The position numbers and the translations under genes were made by a program. The notes below the pieces were generated by a model that searched no databases, was not told the DNA's origin, and worked only from the letters and a program-made list of their open reading frames with translations. From NCBI RefSeq assembly GCF_009796285.1, contig NZ_CP047020.1, positions 8,122,001 through 8,186,000 on the forward strand: a stretch of DNA of 64,000 bases, given 5' to 3'. Origin of the DNA: Streptomyces broussonetiae (lineage in GTDB: Bacteria > Actinomycetota > Actinomycetes > Streptomycetales > Streptomycetaceae). Positions 58,849-64,000 of this stretch are shown here, piece by piece (position 1 is the first letter of the stretch; the number at the start of each line of letters is the position of its first letter).

Positions 58849-58938
58849 CCCCCGGCCCTTTCACTGACGGTGGTGCGTGTGGTGGTGCGGGCGGGTCCCA
58901 CACCGGGCCCGAACCCATCGATACGTCGCCGTACCGAA

Positions 58939-58980
58939 ACGCCAGTGTACCGATACGCTTGAGTACCGGTACACTGGCGT
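58939..58980. promoter_or_regulatory. Long inverted repeat between PAP2 and TetR genes
   Basis: ACGCCAGTGTACCG and CGGTACACTGGCGT (58939-58952, 58967-58980) are perfect 14-bp inverted arms with a 14-bp spacer; CGATACG and CGTATCG words flank or overlap them. Likely a multi-site operator of the adjacent TetR protein, covering the promoters of both divergent units. Confidence 0.82.
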
Positions 58981-59102
58981 ATCGATTGATGTGCGCCACA
59001 CTGGAGCCAGAGTCGGCGGACCCGGTTGAGCCGGGCTCGAGCCGGACTGCAGTGGGGCCGTACATGGACGACCCGTCGGACACGAGTGAGGGGAAGCACC
59101 GC

Positions 59103-59717
59103 ATGACGTCGCAGGCCGCGGAGGGACCGGAGACGGTCGTCGCCTCGCGCCGCTCCAAGATCACGCCGGAGCGTGAGCGGGAGTTCTTCGACGCCGTGCT
59201 GGAGCAGATCCGCGAGTGCGGTTACGAGTCCGTCACCATGGAGGGCGTCGCCGCCAGCACCCGGTGCAGCAAGTCCACGCTCTACCGGCAGTGGAAGACC
59301 AAGCCCCAGTTCGTCGCGGCGGCGCTGCGCGCCAGCCGCCGGGTGCGCTTCGCCGGCATCGACACCGGATCCCTCGCCGAGGACCTGCGCCAGGCCGCGC
59401 GGGCCGCCGGTGACTGGTCCGGCAAGGACACCAGCCTGCTCCAGGCGCTGGGGCACGCATGGACGGCCGACGAGGAACTGGCCCAGGCGCTGCGCGAGGC
59501 ACTCGTGTACCCGGAGATCGCCGCGCTGCAGGAGATGCTCGCCCGGGGCGTGGCCAGGGGCGAGGTCCCGGCGGGCCACCCGGCGCTCGAGTACGTCCCC
59601 GCGATGATGTTCGGCGTCCTGCGTGTGCGGCCCGTGCTCAGCGGCCAGTACGCCGACGCCGACTACCTCGTCCGGTTCGTGGAGGCCATCGTGCTGCCCG
59701 CACTCGGGCTGACGTAA
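59103..59717 (+). CDS. TetR-family regulator
   Basis: 204 aa. HTH: ESVTMEGVAASTRCSKSTLYRQWKTKPQFVAAALR (about 37-71), in the RQW variety; C-domain TetR_C_11-like (LLQALGHAWTADEELAQALREALVYPEIAALQEMLARGVARGEV). ATG 59103 is placed after GAGGGGAAG; ATG 59064 is in frame but lacks a site. Probably represses the divergent PAP2-DMT operon and itself. Confidence 0.9.
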   Translation: MTSQAAEGPETVVASRRSKITPEREREFFDAVLEQIRECGYESVTMEGVAASTRCSKSTLYRQWKTKPQFVAAALRASRRVRFAGIDTGSLAEDLRQAARAAGDWSGKDTSLLQALGHAWTADEELAQALREALVYPEIAALQEMLARGVARGEVPAGHPALEYVPAMMFGVLRVRPVLSGQYADADYLVRFVEAIVLPALGLT

Positions 59718-59797
59718 GACCCAGGCCGCCGTTCACGGGATGACTGAACGGCGACCTGCCCGCGCCGCACCGTGGGGACGGGGGCGGCGCGCACCCC

Positions 59798-59846
59798 GCG
59801 GCCGGGTGGGGCTCCTCTTGAGCGGAGGGGTGCCCCACCCGGCCGC
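59798..59846. terminator. Bidirectional hairpin terminator
   Basis: A 15-bp perfect stem GCGGCCGGGTGGGGC / GCCCCACCCGGCCGC (59798-59812 with 59832-59846) and a 19-nt loop, between the converging TetR and DUF2510 genes. Confidence 0.9.
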
Positions 59847-59887
59847 TTCGCGTCCCGGTCCCGGACGGCCCGCGGCGCGGGCGCGGC

Positions 59888-61021
59888 TCAGACGTTCTGG
59901 CCGTCGCCGCTGCCGGAGGAGACCTTGATCCCCTTGAGGATCTCGTCGATGACGGACAGCTTCTGGCCGACGTCCACACCGAAGCGGACCACCACGATCT
60001 GCTGGGCGTCGTTGGGCGAGGGGAAGGCGACCGACTCCACGTAGCCGTCGGAGCCCTTGCTGGTGACCGCCTTCCAGCGCACCATGTAGCCCTTCTGCCC
60101 GGCGACCGTGACCGCCTGGGAGGCCAGCTGCTGGTGCGAGGTGATGCTGCCGTAGGTGTCGCCGCCGTAGGACTCCTTGGCGTTGGCCGCGATGTCCGCC
60201 TCGGCGACCGCCTCGGGTGTCGTGCCCTTGTTGCCCAGCACCACCGCCGGAGCCGTGTAGGCGCCGCCCGCGGTGCAGGTCTGGCCGGAATTTCCGGGGC
60301 ACTTGTAGGAGTCGTTCGAGGTGACCTGCGCGCCGACGCTGATGACCTTCCCGGTCCAGCCCTGCGGCACCGGCAGGCTGATCCCGTTGACCGGGTCCGG
60401 CACCGTGCCGCCGCCGGGCACCTTGGGCGCGTCGGACTGCCCCGGCGACGGCGAACCGCCACCGGACCCGCCGGACCCGCCGGCGCCCCCGGACCCGTCC
60501 GGGCCCCCAGAGCCTCCGGAGCCGCCCGAGCCGCCGCCGGACCCGCCGAACGGCCCGCCGCTCTCTCCACCGTTCTGCCCGCCCGGCGCACTCCGGCGCG
60601 AGCCTGCGCGGTCGCCGCCGCCTCCGTCGTCCTTCGTCAGGGCGTAGACACCGACGCCGATGCTCGCCAGTACCGCGACCGCCGCCGCGACGGCTATGCC
60701 CGTACGCAGCCCGCGCCGGGACCCGGCCGGCGGCTCGGCGGGGTACGCCGGATACGCCGGGTACCCGGGCTGGGCGCCGTGGCCGGCAGGAGCGGGGGGC
60801 GTCGGCTGGGCGTCGTGACCGGCCGGTCCAGGAGGCGACGGGAACGCCGGCTGCGCGCCCGCGTCCGGCGGCTGCTGTGCCGGGGGACCCCACGCGGCGG
60901 CCGTCCCGGCGGGGCGGGTCTGGTCCGTCCAGGCCTTGCCGTCCCACCAGCGCTCGGTGGGCGGACCGTCGTTCGTCTGCCCGGGGTCGGGGTACCACCC
61001 GGGGGGAGTCACCTGCGTCAT
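59888..61021 (-). CDS. DUF2510 single-pass membrane protein with Gly-rich linker
   Basis: 377 aa. DUF2510 motif GWYPDPGQTNDGPPTERWWDGKAWTDQT (8-35), Pro/Ala/Tyr-rich linker, one membrane helix (about 106-126, GIAVAAAVAVLASIGVGVYAL), a Gly/Ser-rich stretch of some 60 residues, and an exported C-domain (VNGISLPVPQGWTGKVI..., two Cys in KCPGNSGQTC that may form a disulfide). The open frame continuing upstream to 63670 is antisense to the LAL gene and is not real. Function unknown. Confidence 0.85.
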   Translation of the reverse strand: MTQVTPPGWYPDPGQTNDGPPTERWWDGKAWTDQTRPAGTAAAWGPPAQQPPDAGAQPAFPSPPGPAGHDAQPTPPAPAGHGAQPGYPAYPAYPAEPPAGSRRGLRTGIAVAAAVAVLASIGVGVYALTKDDGGGGDRAGSRRSAPGGQNGGESGGPFGGSGGGSGGSGGSGGPDGSGGAGGSGGSGGGSPSPGQSDAPKVPGGGTVPDPVNGISLPVPQGWTGKVISVGAQVTSNDSYKCPGNSGQTCTAGGAYTAPAVVLGNKGTTPEAVAEADIAANAKESYGGDTYGSITSHQQLASQAVTVAGQKGYMVRWKAVTSKGSDGYVESVAFPSPNDAQQIVVVRFGVDVGQKLSVIDEILKGIKVSSGSGDGQNV

Positions 61022-61366
61022 GCCCCCCACCGTATGAGGCGAGCGTGAAAGTGCGATGAGAGGATCCGTCGCGAACGGAACGGACCGGAATATTTCGCCT
61101 CCGATTTCTCCCGTCCGACTTTCTTGTCGTGCTCCACCGCAGACCTCCTCGACGGCCGTCCGGCGACCGTCTCCGGCACCGCCCCGGGCGGCGATGTTGA
61201 CGCTCCGTCGGCTGCTGACCGGCGGTTCGGGCGGCGCGCGCGTCGCCTGGCCGCACCCGCTTTCACCCGGCGGGGCAACAGCTGCCCCGACCGCCCACCA
61301 CGGGCCCCACCTGACGGCTACGCTCGTGCTCTGTACGTCATTCGGGCGACCTGGGGAGGTATCGGG
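61022..61366. other. Divergent intergenic region
   Basis: 345 bp between the DUF2510 gene and the LAL regulator. It is less G+C-rich around 61080-61130 than the flanks, so promoters for both genes are likely, but no clear palindrome or -10/-35 pair stands out. GGGGAGGT at 61354-61361 is the ribosome site for the LAL start. Confidence 0.5.
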
Positions 61367-64000
61367 ATGACGAAGGGACGGCCCCCGACGGCCGCCTCGG
61401 CTTCCCTGTGGGAGCGGGACGCGGAGATCGCCGCCGTCACCGAGGCACTCGACGTCCTGTGCGCCGACCGTTCGTCCGGGGGCAGTCTGCTGCTCTTCCG
61501 CGGCGTGGCGGGACTCGGCAAGACCGCGCTGCTCGCCGAGATCCGCCGCATCGCGGAGCGCCGCAACTGCACCGTGTGGTCCGCGCGCGGCGCGGAGACC
61601 CTCAGGTCCGTCCCGTTCAACGTGGTGCGACAGCTGCTCCAGCCCGCCCTGCTCTCCTTGCTGCCGGAGGAGGCGCGTGAGTACCTCGGCGACTGGTACG
61701 ACATCGCCGGTCCCGCCCTTGGCATAGTCGATCCGCAGGAGGGCAGCGCCGACCCGCAGTACGTGTGCGACGGCCTCGTGGCCGCGGTCCGCCGGCTCGC
61801 CCGCCGTGAATGGCCCCTCGTGCTGCTGATCGACGACGCGCACTGGGCCGACCAGGAGACCCTGCGCTGGCTCGCCGCCTTCGCCGAGCGGCTGGACGAC
61901 GTCTCCGTCCTGGTCGTCGTGGCCCGCCGCCCCGGCGAGGTCGCCGGGGACAGCGCCAGCCACCTCGACGCGGTGGCCGCCGCCTCGGGCCGTGCCGTCA
62001 ACAACCTCAGCGCCCTCACCCCGGACGCCTGCGCCGGACTCACCCGCGTCGGCCTCGGCCGGCACGCCGACGACGCGTTCTGCCGCGAGGTGTGGGCCGT
62101 CACCGGCGGCAACCCCTACGACACCGTCGAACTTCTCGCCAAGGTGCAGGACAGCGAACTGCAGCCGGTCGAGTCCCGTGCCGGGGAACTGCGCGCCCTC
62201 AACCGCTCCGCCCGCGGCGGCGGACTGGTAGACCGGCTCAAGGGCCTCGGCCTGGAGGCCACCCGGTTCGCCTGGGCCGCCGCCATCCTCGGCACCTCCA
62301 TCACCGTCGACATGGTCGCCCGCCTCGCCACCATGAACGACGACATCGCCCGGCACTGCGCCGAACTCCTCTGCAACGCCCGCATCCTCACCGCGCCCGA
62401 CCCCGCGACCGGCGTCGAACACGAGGAGGGCGAGCTGGAGTTCGTCCACCCACTGATCGCCACCGCCGTCTACAACTCCATCCCGTCCGGCGTGTGCACC
62501 GCCATGCACGGCGTGGCCGCCCAGATCATCACCGAGCTGGACCGTGGCGCCGCCCAGGCCGCCCGGCACCTGTTGAAGGTGCACCCGGACGGCGACGAGG
62601 AACTCGTGGAGCAACTGCGCGAGGCGGCCCGCGAGCACCTCGCCGTCGGCGCACCCGACGCCGCCCGCACCTGTCTCGAACGCGCCCTGCGGGAGCCGCC
62701 GCTCCCCGAGGTGCACGCCCACGTCCTGTACGAACTGGGCTGCGCCACCCTGCTCACCGCACCCGCCGTCACCATCGAACACCTCCAGCACGCCCTCGGC
62801 ATGTCCGGCCTCGACGGCGAGCGGCGGGTCGACGCGCTGGTCCGGCTCTCCCAGGCGCTGCTCCACAACGACCAGCTGGAGGAGGCCGTCCGCACGGTCG
62901 AGGCCGAGGCCGCGCGGCACGAGCCCGGCCCGGTCAAACTGCGGCTGCAGGCCGTGCAGTTCATGTGGGAGGGCATCCACGGCGAGACCGTCTCCCCGGC
63001 CCGCTCCGCGCGTCTGGCCGAACTCGCCGGCACCTGCACCGGCCGCGACAACTCCGAACGCGCCCTGCTCATCCTGCGCGGCTTCGACGCCATGACCCAT
63101 GGCGAGAGCGCCTCCGAGGTCCTCGAACTGTGCGACCGTGCCCTGGTCAACGGCCGCCTGGCGCCCGGCCTCGGCTGGACCGACCAGGAGTGGGGCATCG
63201 AGCTGCTGATGATGCTCGGCAGCGCGTACGCCTACGCCGACCGGCTCGACCGCGCCGAGAGCCTGTTCGCCGAGGCCCTGCGCGCCTACACCACCGCCGG
63301 CTGGCGCGGCGGCCATCTCTCCCTCGCCAACGCCTTCCTCGGTCTCGCCTACCGCAGACAGGGCCGGCTGCGCGACGCCGAGGCCACCCTGCGTGAGGCG
63401 CTCGTCCTCGCCGAACGCGTAGGCCGGAGGCTGCCGTTGTACTGGTCGGCCACCTGCGGACTGGTCGACACGCTGCTGGCCCGCGGCCGGGTCCAGGAGG
63501 CCTGGACGATCGCCGACCAGTACGGCTTCGCACCGCCCTACCCGTCCACCATCGTGCTGCCCGACATCCGCTCCGTACGCGGCCGGCTGCTGCTCGCCGT
63601 CGGCCGCGTCGAGGACGGCATCAACGAACTCGAAGCGGCCGAGAAGACGGCCACCTCGCGCGGCGGCCACAACCCCGTCCTCGCGCCCTGGGCCGTCGAC
63701 CTCGCCAGGGCCCTTGCCGGGCAGGACCCCGCCCGGGCCGCCCAGCTCGCGTCCGACGCCCGCCGGCAGGCCGAGCGTTTCGGCACGGACACCGCGATCG
63801 GCGAGGCCCTGCGCTGCGCCGCCGCCCTGGAGACCGGAGCCCGCGCGGTCCAGCTCGCCGCCCAGGCCGTCACCTACCTGGAGGCCTCACCCTGCCAGTA
63901 CGAACACGCGGCGGCCCGCGTCGAGTACGGCATCGCCGCCCGCTCCGTCGCGGAACTCAAGCGTGGTCTGGACCTGGCGCGGGCGTGCGGGGCGGAGGGC
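61367..64000 (+). CDS. LAL-type (large ATP-binding LuxR) regulator, 3' end outside window
   Basis: 878 codons are visible with no stop. Walker A RGVAGLGKTALL (about 45-56), Walker B WPLVLLIDDAHWAD (about 146-159), then the helical TPR/MalT-like repeats from about 300 on (LFAEALRAYTTAGWRGGHLSLANAFLGLAYRRQGRLRDAEATL). The LuxR HTH expected at the C-terminus (~900-950) lies beyond the edge. ATG 61367 has GGGGAGGT upstream. LAL proteins activate secondary-metabolite or carbon genes; the target is not evident. Confidence 0.9.
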   Translation, partial: MTKGRPPTAASASLWERDAEIAAVTEALDVLCADRSSGGSLLLFRGVAGLGKTALLAEIRRIAERRNCTVWSARGAETLRSVPFNVVRQLLQPALLSLLPEEAREYLGDWYDIAGPALGIVDPQEGSADPQYVCDGLVAAVRRLARREWPLVLLIDDAHWADQETLRWLAAFAERLDDVSVLVVVARRPGEVAGDSASHLDAVAAASGRAVNNLSALTPDACAGLTRVGLGRHADDAFCREVWAVTGGNPYDTVELLAKVQDSELQPVESRAGELRALNRSARGGGLVDRLKGLGLEATRFAWAAAILGTSITVDMVARLATMNDDIARHCAELLCNARILTAPDPATGVEHEEGELEFVHPLIATAVYNSIPSGVCTAMHGVAAQIITELDRGAAQAARHLLKVHPDGDEELVEQLREAAREHLAVGAPDAARTCLERALREPPLPEVHAHVLYELGCATLLTAPAVTIEHLQHALGMSGLDGERRVDALVRLSQALLHNDQLEEAVRTVEAEAARHEPGPVKLRLQAVQFMWEGIHGETVSPARSARLAELAGTCTGRDNSERALLILRGFDAMTHGESASEVLELCDRALVNGRLAPGLGWTDQEWGIELLMMLGSAYAYADRLDRAESLFAEALRAYTTAGWRGGHLSLANAFLGLAYRRQGRLRDAEATLREALVLAERVGRRLPLYWSATCGLVDTLLARGRVQEAWTIADQYGFAPPYPSTIVLPDIRSVRGRLLLAVGRVEDGINELEAAEKTATSRGGHNPVLAPWAVDLARALAGQDPARAAQLASDARRQAERFGTDTAIGEALRCAAALETGARAVQLAAQAVTYLEASPCQYEHAAARVEYGIAARSVAELKRGLDLARACGAEG

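Noticed and set aside
59888..63670. A 1260-aa minus-strand open frame continuing upstream of the DUF2510 gene
   Set aside because: Past 61021 it is antisense to the LAL ATPase gene, whose Walker motifs are clear. High G+C keeps antisense frames open.
1..64000. tRNA/rRNA genes, insertion sequences, integrases, att sites, prophage
   Set aside because: No cloverleaf, transposase, integrase or phage structural gene was recognised on either strand by reading.

Overview
The window is chromosomal DNA of a Streptomyces (or very close relative). Evidence: very high G+C with strong third-position bias, many GTG starts, 1-4 bp ATGA/GTGA gene overlaps, twin-arginine and GH16/CBM6 secreted enzymes, several TetR/IclR/AraC/LAL regulators, and a gene order that from memory follows the region around SCO6648-SCO6673 of S. 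coelicolor. No tRNA, rRNA, CRISPR array, IS element or prophage was recognised.

Layout. 0.1-1.5 kb: His-rich membrane protein and a YcnI-like secreted protein (copper theme), closed by a strong hairpin. 1.6-9.2 kb: a compact cryptic biosynthetic locus: CDP-alcohol phosphatidyltransferase, BchC-like dehydrogenase, catalytically degenerate PTPS homologue, glycosyltransferase, methyltransferase, lysyl-PG-synthase-TM-like membrane protein, creatininase-family amidohydrolase, and a GTP cyclohydrolase II carrying the Met (not Tyr) that marks a formamidopyrimidine-releasing enzyme. This is the best candidate for an undescribed system. 9.2-15.1 kb: TetR/MFS/serine hydrolase set, a PPOX protein, a divergent dehydrogenase/TetR pair and a VOC protein, with visible twin operators. 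15.3-20.5 kb: quinate/shikimate catabolism (MHS transporter, TetR, shikimate/quinate dehydrogenase, QsuB-type dehydroshikimate dehydratase). 20.6-22.6 kb: ArnT-like glycosyltransferase. 22.7-31.7 kb: a seven-gene pentose-phosphate operon (tkt-tal-zwf-opcA-pgi-gnd-phosphatase), divergent from an AraC regulator. 32.8-43.2 kb: carbohydrate enzymes (GH16, GH4, GH38) with LacI-type operators, mixed with pseudogenes (L,D-transpeptidase, beta-galactosidase). 43.3-46.5 kb: ATP-grasp protein, metallophosphoesterase and Sfp-type phosphopantetheinyl transferase. 46.7-49.1 kb: ImmA/IrrE-type protease with HTH protein, MmyB-like domain protein and a LacI remnant. 49.2-51.3 kb: Rieske oxygenase/reductase operon (vanillate demethylase type) with a 56-aa protein embedded. 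51.5-53.8 kb: cold-shock-domain protein and htpG. 54-57 kb: phospholipase C and a LURP-one-like protein. 57-61 kb: DMT transporter, PAP2 protein, TetR and a DUF2510 protein. 61.4 kb to the end: the first 878 codons of a LAL-type (LuxR) ATPase regulator running off the window.

Working together: the pentose-phosphate operon supplies NADPH and ribose-5-phosphate. The quinate/shikimate genes and the Rieske operon both lead to protocatechuate, although no protocatechuate ring-cleavage genes lie here. The cryptic locus would start from GTP, make a ribosylaminopyrimidine, and decorate it by redox, glycosyl, methyl and possibly phosphoalcohol transfer. Its product is unknown.
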